Origin: Stomoxys calcitrans
Lineage: Eukaryota; Arthropoda; Insecta; Diptera; Muscidae
DNA length: 64,000 bases
Assembly (NCBI RefSeq): GCF_963082655.1
Contig: NC_081552.1
Span: 59,376,561 to 59,440,560 of the forward strand
Direction: 5' to 3'
Shown here: positions 21,860 to 33,147 of the stretch, piece after piece
Numbering within the stretch: position 1 is the stretch's first letter
Layout of the letters: each line of letters starts with the position of its first letter
Position numbers and translations under genes: made by a program
The notes under the pieces: generated by a model
What the model saw: only the letters and a program-made list of their open reading frames with translations
Databases searched by the model: none
Told to the model about the DNA's origin: nothing

Positions 21860-22262
21860 GTTGTTGTCGTCGTAGCCATATTTTCATGTGGAGGTGGCGA
21901 TCCTTGTCAAGCTCTTGTAGGTGACCAAGGCCGCTCCGGTCTTAAGGGCTGTTCGTCACTGGAACAGTTGCTTATTTAGGGCGCCAATAACCTGCCCTGT
22001 CCTATCGGGCATCATTGGCACTCAGTACATGTGCAAGAGCCGGTGCAGTCTGACTTCTCTTTGAGACTCTCCGCTTGATACCGCTGATTGTCCGCGACTG
22101 CCGTTGCAGCTACTCTGTATGGAGCATACCACTATCCGCAGCCTGGGAAGCGCCCGGTAGCTCACAGCTAAGCTTCTCGTGACAGCAATTAACACCACAC
22201 AGATGTGAACTCAATGTTCCAGCCTGTGTAGTGCTCATAGTTATCCCGTGCCGGGCACATAG
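21860..22262 (+). repeat. TTGTTG-type dispersed repeat (left arm)
   Basis: Starts CTGTTGTTGTCGTCGTAGCC, then 'gtggaggtggcgatccttgtcaagctc' and a GC-rich body ending CCGTGCCGGGCACAT. The start-plus-'gaggtggcgatcct' layout recurs at 21243-21350 and, diverged, at 61311-61440. Class unknown. Confidence 0.6.
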
Positions 22263-22264
22263 AC

Positions 22265-22597
22265 TGTGATATAGGGTATTATAATTTTATGCATTTGAAA
22301 GACAGACCCATTGATAAGTATACCGCTCGGCTTGTAATCGCTTCCTGATTCGATTTAGCCATATCCGTCCGTCTGTCTGTCCATGAATGTTTGTATTCAA
22401 GGTACAGGTCGTATTTATTGTCAGACTGTCGTAAAATTTTGCACAAGTCACCTCTTTGGTCCAAGGACGAATGCTGTTGATTTTGAATAAATCGGTTCAA
22501 ATGTAGATGTATCTCTCATATATATTTTTCTCCGATATGGCCTTTTAAAGCTGTAGAAGCCCGAAATTTGACCCGATGCATGTATACATGCAAATTT
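22265..22597 (-). mobile_element. HINE-F, cut by the gap
   Basis: Minus copy with TTTAGCCATATCCGTCCGTC, 'tgcacaagtcacctctttgg' and 'ccgatatggccttttaaagc'. It runs into the N gap at a GCATGTATACATGC palindrome. Relative to the other two copies it lacks about 13 bp just before the palindrome. Confidence 0.75.
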
Positions 22598-22797
22598 NNN
22601 NNNNNNNNNNNNNNNNNNNNNNNNNNNNNNNNNNNNNNNNNNNNNNNNNNNNNNNNNNNNNNNNNNNNNNNNNNNNNNNNNNNNNNNNNNNNNNNNNNNN
22701 NNNNNNNNNNNNNNNNNNNNNNNNNNNNNNNNNNNNNNNNNNNNNNNNNNNNNNNNNNNNNNNNNNNNNNNNNNNNNNNNNNNNNNNNNNNNNNNNN
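22598..22797. other. Assembly gap of 200 N
   Basis: Exactly 200 unknown bases at the centre of the inverted repeat. The distance from GCACAAGTCACC to the HINE-F 'accgatttattc' across the gap is 524 bp (324 without N). The same pair in the ungapped second copy (25241 to 25543) is 302 bp apart. The N run is therefore probably a placeholder with little or no real missing sequence. Confidence 0.98.
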
Positions 22798-22841
22798 ATC
22801 TTTGCAAAATTTGCATGTATACATGCAAATTTTGCAAAGAT
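22798..22841. repeat. Perfect 44-bp palindrome
   Basis: Centred on GCATGTATACATGC with arms ATCTTTGCAAAATTT. Shortened or rearranged versions occur at about 22859-22890 and twice at 25375-25470. It lies at the centre of the large inverted repeat. Confidence 0.95.
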
Positions 22842-23202
22842 CAAATTTCGGTCAAAATTTGCATGTATACATGCAAATTTTGCAAAGATCGGGTCAAATT
22901 TCGGGCTTCTACAGCTTTAAAAGGCCATATCGGAGAAAAATATATATGAGAGATACATCTACATTTGAACCGATTTATTCAAAATCAACAGCATTCGTCC
23001 TTGGACCAAAGAGGTGACTTGTGCAAAATTTTACGACAGTCTGACAATAAATACGACCTGTACCTTGAATACAAACATTCATGGACAGACAGACGGACGG
23101 ATATGGCTAAATCGAATCAGGAAGCGATTACAAGCCGAGCGGTATACTTATCAATGGGTCTGTCTTTCAAATGCATAAAATTATAATACCCTATATCACA
23201 GT
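22842..23202 (+). mobile_element. HINE-F (inner right arm)
   Basis: 'gaaccgattta', GTGCAAAATTTTACGACAG, ACAGACAGACGGACGGATAT and 'ggctaaatcg' follow the HINE right-end order. It ends in AAATTATAATACCCTAT, closer to the Drosophila DINE-1 end than the A or C subfamilies. Confidence 0.75.
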
Positions 23203-24339
23203 CTATGTGCCCGGCACGGGATAACTATGAGCACTACACAGGCTGGAACATTGAGTTCACATCTGTGTGGTGTTAATTGCTGTCACGAGAAGCTTAGCTG
23301 TGAGCTACCGGGCGCTTCCCAGGCTGCGGATAGTGGTATGCTCCATACAGAGTAGCTGCAACGGCAGTCGCGGACAATCAGCGGTATCAAGCGGAGAGTC
23401 TCAAAGAGAAGTCAGACTGCACCGGCTCTTGCACATGTACTGAGTGCCAATGATGCCCGATAGGACAGGGCAGGTTATTGGCGCCCTAAATAAGCAACTG
23501 TTCCAGTGACGAACGGCCCTTAAGACCGGAGCGGCCTTGGTCACCTACAAGAGCTTGACAAGGATCGCCACCTCCACATGAAAATATGGCTACGACGACA
23601 ACAACAGTCTTGGTGTATTCTATATTATTCTAAACGCAGAAATTCAGTATATTTTTCTTTAATGACAAAATCTCATATTTTTATCTACTAGCTGGAGTTG
23701 ATCCGCTCCGCTGCGCCTGCTTTCACTCTCTTATTTTATCTGAGCCCTATACTTTCACGGTCAGGAAATAAGTCCTGTTTGGGGTTACGGTACGGCCTTT
23801 CAGATATTTCGCCCCAATGTCGATATCATATTGGTGCTCTTCGCCCAATTATCTTTGATTTGTGTCTTATGTTGCTATGATCGGTAGATATATCTCATAT
23901 TGCCATTATGGGTTTATATTTCCATTTGGCGGGCTTTGGAGGTGGCGCGGTCCCCTAGACATCTCACCCTAAATAAGGATACCAAATTTCTGTTTTTGAG
24001 TTATTATAAACAAACTAAATTTAGCTTAAATCGTCCTACCCATTTCCGAGATCTGGCGTTTTTGAAAATAGGGTAAGTCTATGATAATCAATATTGGTTA
24101 TTAAAAAGCCAATGGCCATCATGTTTCCACTGCGATCTATCCTATGGACAAGCTTGCTCAACTATAGGAGCTTGACGAGGATCGCTATCTCTACATGTAT
24201 TTGTTGCTACAGCAACAATAAAATAAGAATAATAAGAACGTGCTGAGTTCGGTCAGGCAGAATCTGAAAACCCACCTACATGGATTCTGCTAAAAGCTTA
24301 CACAAATAAACCTAGTTGAAGAAACTTATTGGCCTGCAA

Positions 24340-24830
24340 AAACAATGAGGATCAACGTAAATAACGAGCAGCCATTTAAAATCTGTAATTATGAGGTTGA
24401 CAACGTGGTTCGTTTCGCTCGGCAGCATCCTAGCAACAACTGGTGGTACGGCAGAAGATGTAGAAAACCGATTAAGAAAGGCACGGGGAGCGTTTACATC
24501 TTTTGAAAATATATGGGTATCAGAAACTGTGGAGCTTAGAAAAGATCAAAATATTTAATTCTTGTACCAAATCGATTTTGTTATACGGATCTGAAAATTG
24601 GCTTATCACCAGCACCATAACCAATAAACTGATTATGGTTCTGATGTTAGTAAACCGATGCCTTCAAAGAATATTGAAAATATGGTTGCCTCGAACCATA
24701 TCAAGCGACCAATTGTGACATATATCTGGCCAACAAGCAATAAGCGGTGGCATAACCAAACGAAAGTGTAGATGGCTAGGGCGCACAGTAGAATCCCCAA
24801 GGACAACGCAACAGGAGCAGGCCAAACAAG
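24340..24830 (+). pseudogene. RTE-like LINE fragment (inner right arm)
   Basis: Same remnant as 20635-21125 on the opposite strand: LGSILATTGGTAEDVENRLR, then IFNSCTKSILLYGSENW (24503-24718) and KRKCRWLGRT. Frame-broken, non-functional. Confidence 0.75.
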
Positions 24831-25230
24831 AAAAAAAGTGCTAAGGTCGAGCCGAACCTTGGGCATCCACCACCAGGAATTCCGCTTAAAATTTACTCTT
24901 ATTAACTGAGTTTGTATTTGAATTATTCATAACTAATCATATAAGGAATTGATTGAGACTTCAATGGTCTCAAGTCATATCGGGATATCGGTATTTATGG
25001 GGACCTATATCACCATATTGACCGATACGGATAAAACTTGGCACTGATGTTGCAAGTTATAAGATAGACTTTAGGGTAAGATTTCAGCCAAATCAGATAA
25101 AAATTTAGGCTTCTAGGGGCTCAAGAAGTAAAATCATGGGATCGGTTTATATGGGGTCTATATCAGTTCATAAGCCGGCTTGGATCGTACTTTGCATTGA
25201 TGTTGGAAGTTATAACACAAGTCTTTGTTC
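24823..25230 (+). mobile_element. HINE-D, truncated (inner right arm)
   Basis: Starts ACAAGAAAAAAAGTGCTAAG with GGTCGAGCCGAACC and is cut at 25230 by the duplication junction. Confidence 0.8.
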
Positions 25231-25436
25231 TTAAAATTTTGCACAAGTCACCTCTTTGGTCCAAGGACGAATGCTGTTGATTTTGAATAAATCGGTTCAA
25301 ATGTAGATGTATCTCTCATATATATTTTTCTCCGATATGGCCTTTTAAAGCTGTAGAAGCCCGAAATTTGACCCGATCTTTGCAAAATTTGCATGTATAC
25401 ATGCAAATTTTGACCGAAATTTGATCTTTGCAAAAT

Positions 25437-25780
25437 TTGCATGTATACATGCAAATTTTGCAAAGATCGGGTCAAATTTCGGGCTTCTACAGCTTTAAAA
25501 GGCCATATCGGAGAAAAATATATATGAGAGATACATCTACATTTGAACCGATTTATTCAAAATCAACAGCATTCGTCCTTGGACCAAAGAGGTGACTTGT
25601 GCAAAATTTTACGACAGTCTGACAATAAATACGACCTGTACCTTGAATACAAACATTCATGGACAGACAGACGGACGGATATGGCTAAATCGAATCAGGA
25701 AGCGATTACAAGCCGAGCGGTATACTTATCAATGGGTCTGTCTTTCAAATGCATAAAATTATAATACCCTATATCACAGT
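25437..25780 (+). mobile_element. HINE-F (outer right arm)
   Basis: Identical by eye to 22859-23202. Confidence 0.75.
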
Positions 25781-26263
25781 CTATGTGCCCGGCACGGGAT
25801 AACTATGAGCACTACACAGGCTGGAACATTGAGTTCACATCTGTGTGGTGTTAATTGCTGTCACGAGAAGCTTAGCTGTGAGCTACCGGGCGCTTCCCAG
25901 GCTGCGGATAGTGGTATGCTCCATACAGAGTAGCTGCAACGGCAGTCGCGGACAATCAGCGGTATCAAGCGGAGAGTCTCAAAGAGAAGTCAGACTGCAC
26001 CGGCTCTTGCACATGTACTGAGTGCCAATGATGCCCGATAGGACAGGGCAGGTTATTGGCGCCCTAAATAAGCAACTGTTCCAGTGACGAACGGCCCTTA
26101 AGACCGGAGCGGCCTTGGTCACCTACAAGAGCTTGACAAGGATCGCCACCTCCACATGAAAATATGGCTACGACGACAACAACAGTCTTGGTGTATTCTA
26201 TATTATTCTAAACGCAGAAATTCAGTATATTTTTCTTTAATGACAAAATCTCATATTTTTATC

Positions 26264-26653
26264 TACTAGCTGGAGTTGATCCGCTCCGCTGCGCCTGCTT
26301 TCACTCTCTTATTTTATCTGAGCCCTATACTTTCACGGTCAGGAAATAAGTCCTGTTTGGGGTTACGGTACGGCCTTTCAGATATTTCGCCCCAATGTCG
26401 ATATCATATTGGTGCTCTTCGCCCAATTATCTTTGATTTGTGTCTTATGTTGCTATGATCGGTAGATATATCTCATATTGCCATTATGGGTTTATATTTC
26501 CATTTGGCGGGCTTTGGAGGTGGCGCGGTCCCCTAGACATCTCACCCTAAATAAGGATACCAAATTTCTGTTTTTGAGTTATTATAAACAAACTAAATTT
26601 AGCTTAAATCGTCCTACCCATTTCCGAGATCTGGCGTTTTTGAAAATAGGGTA
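26264..26653 (+). repeat. CTAGCTGG repeat (outer right arm)
   Basis: Copy of 23686-24075. Internally deleted relative of 53707-55423. Confidence 0.65.
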
Positions 26654-26917
26654 AGTCTATGATAATCAATATTGGTTATTAAAAAGCCAATGGCCATCAT
26701 GTTTCCACTGCGATCTATCCTATGGACAAGCTTGCTCAACTATAGGAGCTTGACGAGGATCGCTATCTCTACATGTATTTGTTGCTACAGCAACAATAAA
26801 ATAAGAATAATAAGAACGTGCTGAGTTCGGTCAGGCAGAATCTGAAAACCCACCTACATGGATTCTGCTAAAAGCTTACACAAATAAACCTAGTTGAAGA
26901 AACTTATTGGCCTGCAA

Positions 26918-27408
26918 AAACAATGAGGATCAACGTAAATAACGAGCAGCCATTTAAAATCTGTAATTATGAGGTTGACAACGTGGTTCGTTTCGCTCGG
27001 CAGCATCCTAGCAACAACTGGTGGTACGGCAGAAGATGTAGAAAACCGATTAAGAAAGGCACGGGGAGCGTTTACATCTTTTGAAAATATATGGGTATCA
27101 GAAACTGTGGAGCTTAGAAAAGATCAAAATATTTAATTCTTGTACCAAATCGATTTTGTTATACGGATCTGAAAATTGGCTTATCACCAGCACCATAACC
27201 AATAAACTGATTATGGTTCTGATGTTAGTAAACCGATGCCTTCAAAGAATATTGAAAATATGGTTGCCTCGAACCATATCAAGCGACCAATTGTGACATA
27301 TATCTGGCCAACAAGCAATAAGCGGTGGCATAACCAAACGAAAGTGTAGATGGCTAGGGCGCACAGTAGAATCCCCAAGGACAACGCAACAGGAGCAGGC
27401 CAAACAAG
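26918..27408 (+). pseudogene. RTE-like LINE fragment (outer right arm)
   Basis: Third copy of the same frame-broken reverse transcriptase C-terminus (ILLYGSENW, RCLQRILKIW at 27081-27296). Confidence 0.75.
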
Positions 27409-28089
27409 AAAAAAAGTGCTAAGGTCGAGCCGAACCTTGGGCATCCACCACCAGGAATTCCGCTTAAAATTTACTCTTATTAACTGAGTTTGTATTTGAA
27501 TTATTCATAACTAATCATATAAGGAATTGATTGAGACTTCAATGGTCTCAAGTCATATCGGGATATCGGTATTTATGGGGACCTATATCACCATATTGAC
27601 CGATACGGATAAAACTTGGCACTGATGTTGCAAGTTATAAGATAGACTTTAGGGTAAGATTTCTGCCAAATCAGATAAAAATTTAGGCTTCTAGGGGCTC
27701 AAGAAGTAAAATCATGGGATCGGTTTATATGGGGTCTATATCAGTTCATAAGCCGGCTTGGATCGTACTTTGCATTGATGTTGGAAGTTATAACACAAGT
27801 CTTTGTTCTAAATTTTAGGCAAATCGAATGAAAATTGAGGCTTCTAAAGGCTCAAGGACTCGGATCCGGGGATCGGTTTATATGGGGCTATACCTGTTTA
27901 TAGACCGATTCTAATCGTACTTGGCATGGATGTTGGAAGTCATAACTCAAGTCTTTGTTTCAAATTTCATCCAAATCGGATGAGAATTGAGCCTTCTAGG
28001 ATCTCAAGAAGTCAAATCGGAGGATCGGTTTATATGGGGGCTATATTAAAAACTGAACCGATTTGACCCATTTGCAATCCTTAACGACC
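27401..28089 (+). mobile_element. HINE-D (outer right arm)
   Basis: Complete mirror of 19957-20642. Carries the private base T at 27664, where both other copies agree on the complement-consistent base. Confidence 0.8.
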
Positions 28090-28190
28090 TAAATTAATAC
28101 TAGGTTAGGTTATGTTGAATGGGTCGCCGACCAAAAGTGAGTTCACTCGGAGGCCAGTTTGGCCCATTGTGATACCTTAGAGAGAGAAAG
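28090..28190 (-). mobile_element. SINE tail fragment (outer right arm)
   Basis: Mirror of 19856-19956: CTAGGTTAGGTTATGTTGAA, then GTTTGGCCCATTGTGATACC. Confidence 0.6.
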
Positions 28191-28202
28191 GGAAGAAAAA
28201 GG

Positions 28203-28947
<745 letters not shown>

Positions 28948-28994
28948 TTTATCAGATATAGGCTAAAAGATATACAATATTTTGGTTCGATTTT

Positions 28995-29130
28995 TACTAA
29001 ATTTTCCACAAAGTGAACTGTTTGACAGTATTGGGAGGGGATAACCGCCGCTGAAATTTTTTTCTGGTATTCTCGCGAGGATTCGATCCCAGGCGTTAAA
29101 CGTGATGGGGTGATATGATTACATCTGTGC
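28995..29130 (-). mobile_element. tRNA-derived SINE, middle part
   Basis: On the minus strand: GGGATCGAATCCTCGCGAG (B box), 'accagaaaaaaatttcagcggcggttatcccctccc' and 'aatactgtcaaacag'. These match the SINE at 4609-4745, with the middle module that copy lacks. Confidence 0.7.
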
Positions 29131-29174
29131 TATAGTCTTAATACGTGTGCAAAATTTCGTCGAAATCCGAAATA

Positions 29175-29265
29175 TTAGGTTGCCCAAAAAGTAATTGCGG
29201 ATTTTTCATATAGTCGGCGTTGACAAATTTTTTCACAGCTTGTGACTCTGTAATTCCATTCTTTC
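29175..29265 (+). mobile_element. Mariner left-end fragment
   Basis: TA, then TTAGGTTGCCCAAAAAGTAA and 'gtcggcgttgacaaattttttcacagcttgtgactctgtaatt'. Cut after 91 bp. Confidence 0.85.
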
Positions 29266-29289
29266 GGGCGCAATAGCGCCTCCCGGACA

Positions 29290-29805
29290 ACGTCTCCGGC
29301 TGCACATAAACATATATCCCGATTTAAAGTCTTGGGCCCACGAAAGTAGCATTTATTATCAGATTCAGAGTGAAATTTGCCACAGTGACTTTTGTTAGGA
29401 TTTTGTCATCCAGGGATATGGTTCTGTTCAGTCTATATTTGCTATAGCTAAAATATACACCGATCTTCCGATTTAAGGTTTTGGTCCCATAAATGGCGCA
29501 TTTATTTTCCGATTTCGCTGAAAGTTGACCAAGTTACCAATGTGAGGCTTTGTGAAACCCGTGTTCATATGGTTTCGATCGATTTAAATTTGGATATAGC
29601 TGCCATAAAAGCAGCGTTTATTACCAGGTTTCACTGAAATTGGTGCAGAGAGCTGTGTTAGGCCATCCGACATCCGTGTTCAATAAGACTCGCCTTGTTT
29701 CATATTCTGATACAGTTAGAAAATATTTTGATATCGCTGTTATGCATGCATATTTCACCGGATTATGACAAAAGGTGGTTACCCAAACTTAATGCCTTTT
29801 TCTCA
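29290..29805 (-). mobile_element. HINE-C fragment
   Basis: Three diverged interior units and 'acaaaaggtggttacccaaacttaatgcctttt', a degraded hairpin end that has lost the TTCGGCC hairpin itself. Confidence 0.75.
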
Positions 29806-29934
29806 TATGATTTCCAAACGGCATAAATATTAACTGAATAATTGGATTTAGACACTATTTTCGGCTAAGATGTTGTACATTTTTTCAGCAATCAAAATGA
29901 AAATTTAACGAAAAAAGCCTTTTGTAAATCGAAT

Positions 29935-30419
29935 ATTTGTAGCACATCGAAGATATTGTTGAAATTTTGCATGCGGTGGTTTGTTTTGACTTTCAACAGT
30001 TGTGCCCAGTATGGTCCAAATTGGTTCATAACCTGATATAGCACCCATTTAAACCGACCTCGGACGTTGATTTATTGATCCGCTAGAGTGCGCAATTCTC
30101 ATCCATTTGGGCTGATATTTTGTACAACGACTTCTTATGACATTCAAAATATAGTTTGAATCGGTCCATAACCTGATATAGCTCCCATATAAGCCAATCT
30201 CCCGAGTTTATTTCTTGACCCACTATAATGCATAATTCTTATCAATTTTTTTTGCACAATGATTTCTAATTTGGTTTCCAACAGCCATATCAAGTATGGG
30301 CTCAATCAGTTTATAATTTGGTATAGCTCCAATAGCATAGCAAGTCTTATTCATTATCTTTCGTTTGTATATATACAGATTATATACGGCCCGGCCGAAC
30401 TTAGCACGCTTTTACTTGT
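29935..30419 (-). mobile_element. HINE-A, hairpin-end half
   Basis: Two or three interior units, then GGCCCGGCCGAACTTAGC and TTTTACTTGTT. The TATACCC end is missing. Confidence 0.82.
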
Positions 30420-31568
30420 TATACTCTCAACCATAGGATGGGGTATACTAATTTCGTCATTCTGTTTGTAACACCTCGAAATATGCGTCTAAGACCCTAT
30501 AAAGTATATATATTCTTGATCGTCATGTCATTATAAGTCGATCTAGCCATGTCCGTCCATCTGTCTGTCGAAAGCACGCTAACTTCCGAAGGAGTAAAGC
30601 TAGCCGCTTGAAATTTTGCACAAATACTTTTTATTAGTGTAGAGCGGTTGGTATTGTAAGTGTAATCAGTTCATGTTTTGATATAGCTGCCATATAAACC
30701 GGTCTTGGGTCTTGACTTCTTGAGCCTCCAGAGAGCGCAATTCTTATCCGATTTTATTAAAATTTTGCACGAAGTGTTTTGGTATCACTTCCAACAACTG
30801 CGTTAAGTATGATTTACATCGGCCCATGTTTTGATATAGCTGGCATGTAAAACGATCTTGGGTTTTGACTTCTTGAGCCTCTAGAGGGCGCAATCTCGTC
30901 CGATTTAACCATAGTGTTTTTCCACATAGTGTTTTGGTAGCACTTCCAACAACTACGCCAAGTATGGTTTTAATCGGTCCATGTTTTGATATATCTGCCA
31001 TATAAACCCATATTGGATCTTGACTTCTTGAGCCAAAAGAGCATGCAATTCTCATCCGATTTGTCTGAAATTTTGCATGAGGTGTTTTGTTATGATTTCC
31101 AATAAATGTGCTAAGTATAGCGTAAATCGGTATAGAGCCTGATATATCTGACATATAAACCGATCTGGGATGTTGACTTCTTGAGCAATTCTCATTCGAT
31201 TTGGCAGAAATTTTGTACAACGGCTCCATGACCTTCAACATACGTGTGTAATATGGTCTGAATCGACCAATTGCTTGATACAGCTGCCATATAAACCTAT
31301 CACCCGATTTTGCTTCTTGAGCCCCTACAAGGCGCAATTCTTATCTGAATGAACTGAAATATTATACAATGACTTCTAAAATTTTCAGCATCCATTTATG
31401 GTAAGAATCGGACTATAACTTGATATATCTTCAATAGCATAACAGTTCTTATTCAATATTATATATTTGTTTAAAAAGAGGTACCGCGAGTAGAACTCGA
31501 CAAATGCGATCAATGGTGGAGGGTATATAAGATTCGGCCCGGCCGATCTTTGCACGCTTTCACTTGTT
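30420..31568 (-). mobile_element. HINE-A, full ends
   Basis: Starts ATACTCTCAACCATAGGATG with the core at about 30506 and a short TCCG tract (GTCCGTCCATCTGTC). It has five diverged interior units and ends CGGCCGATCTTTGCACGC then TTTCACTTGTT. More diverged than neighbours, so older. Confidence 0.9.
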
Positions 31569-31589
31569 TTAATTTCACATTGCTTCTAT

Positions 31590-31830
31590 CGGTCAAAATT
31601 TTCATTTAGGAGTGGGGGATTCCGGGGTAGTTCTTAAATATGTGACCCAACTGTAAGTTTCGTATTGTACTCTCAAGAACATTTTCTTGGAGCATCATTT
31701 GTCCCGATTTATTTTACCTTTTATATAGCCTATTAGCAATGCCGGTCCATTCTACACAATCTGTGAAAAATTCAGAAAAATCGGTTCAGTCGTTTTCGAG
31801 TTCATGTAGAACAATAAATTCGAAAATTAT
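31590..31830 (+). repeat. 3' end of a CTAGCTGACC-type repeat
   Basis: 'ctgtgaaaaattcagaaaaatcggttcagtcgttttcgag' closely resembles the end of the element at 53707-55423 ('ctgtaaattttcaaaaaaatcggttcagctgtttctgag'). Diverged and without the head. Confidence 0.5.
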
Positions 31831-32309
31831 TCAACATTTCCAATAGAAGCACCAAAATTTTGTGCTCTTATAACTTTTCTCTAATAGTTGCCTACACGTA
31901 CACCCATTGGTTGAAATTCAATTATAAGAACAAAAAGATAATAATATAAAAACAATTTCAATTGTTAAATCCACAGTTTGGTTATTTTCTTAGTTCAGTA
32001 GCTATCTTAACCACGATACTGTAAATAATGTTAAAAGAAGATGCTACTTATCGATATATCAGCTCCATCAATCATTTTCATAAAAATTTCAGTTTGCTTC
32101 TGGCAATTGTATCAACAACTTTTTATTTTCTGCAATACCGCCAAAGAGTAAGCACAACACTCGTATGGTAGTTTTGCTTATTACCCTACCGGTAGTTGTG
32201 CTAACAGCCATACCAAAGTTCTAGTAACCCCTTACCGGTAGTTGTGCAAACTATCCTTCCGGCAGTTAGTACTGCATACAAAATCTTCACATACCACTGA
32301 AGAATTCGG
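31831..32309. other. Mostly single-copy; short ACCGGTAGTTGTGC repeats
   Basis: Nothing coding. Within 32155-32270 the motif TACCGGTAGTTGTGC occurs twice (about 32187 and 32232), with degenerate neighbours GTATGGTAGTTTTGC and TTCCGGCAGTTAGT. This is a small irregular tandem array. Confidence 0.5.
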
Positions 32310-33095
32310 AATTCGGACCGATCTGCCGATAAAGGGTCTAATGCCCATAAATGCTTTATTTTTTATCCGATTTCACTGAAATTTAAAACATTGGGTTATT
32401 TTAAGCCCCCCCCCCCCCAGTGGGTTACTTTAAGCCTGCCCGAATCTGACATAAATATCGTTCAGATCGGACCATATTTAGATATAGATGCCATATAGAC
32501 CGATCTCCCGATAAAGGGTCTGAATGCCATAAAAGCTTTATTTTTTTCCCGATTTCGCTGAAATTTGGAACAGTGCGCAGTTTTAAGCCTCCCAGCATAG
32601 GACCCAAACATGGTACAGATCGGACTATTTTTAGATATAGCTGTAATAGAGAGATCTGCCGATAAAGGGTTTAAAGCCCATAAAAGCTTTATTTATTACC
32701 CGATTTCCCGGAAATTTGAAAAAGTGGGTTATTTTAAGCCACTCTACATTTGACCTAAATATGGATTAGACCGGTCTGAATTTAGATATAGCTGCCATAA
32801 AGACCGATCTCCCGATAAAGGGTTTGAAGCCCGTAAAAGCTTTATTTATTACCCAATTTCGCTGAAATTTAAAACACTGAGTTATTTTAAGCCTCCCGAC
32901 AACTGACCTAAATATATTTGAGACCATATATAGACCGATCTGCCTATAAGGGACTGAAGCCCATAAAACCTTTATTTATAACCCGATTTCGAAACAGTTT
33001 TGAAACAGTGAGTTATTTCTATATTCGAACTTAATATGGTTCAGATCGGTTTATATTAGGATATAGCTGCATAGAGGCATTGAACCAAATCAAAA
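32310..33095 (-). mobile_element. HINE-C interior fragment
   Basis: Five units of the type 'ccgatct.ccgataaagggt.t.aagcccataaaagctttatttatt.cccgattt'. A separate, older C-lineage. A run of 13 C lies at 32407-32419. Ends are missing. Confidence 0.8.
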
Positions 33096-33147
33096 AAATC
33101 TCCTGCAAAAGATTGAAGCCAAGCTTAACAAAAAAATTGAGTTGAAA

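Larger units (their letters stand above)
19282..22597 (-). repeat. Left arm of giant inverted repeat
   Basis: Reverse complement of 25446-28761 (mirror sum about 48043) and, for its inner part, of 22868-25229 (mirror sum 45465). I found only three base differences among the arms: 21950 against 23515 and 26093; 20605 against 24860 and 27438; and 27664, which is unique to the outer right arm. Order from the outside: HINE-A end, SINE tail, HINE-D, RTE-like LINE fragment, HINE-B start, CTAGCTGG repeat, TTGTTG-type repeat, HINE-F. Confidence 0.93.
22798..25230 (+). repeat. Right arm, inner copy
   Basis: Near-identical to 25376-27808 (offset 2578) and mirror of the left arm. It stops at 25230, inside HINE-D, where GTCTTTGTTCT is joined through TAAAATTTT microhomology to the inner end of a left-arm copy. 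Sub-elements: HINE-F 22842-23202, TTGTTG repeat 23203-23605 (-), CTAGCTGG repeat 23686-24075, small TTGTTG piece 24115-24222 (-), HINE-B start 24236-24340, LINE fragment 24340-24830, HINE-D 24823-25230. Confidence 0.92.

Noticed and set aside
22448..23017. Several open frames spanning the gap
   Set aside because: They exist only because N was translated as X; no protein can be claimed across unknown bases.
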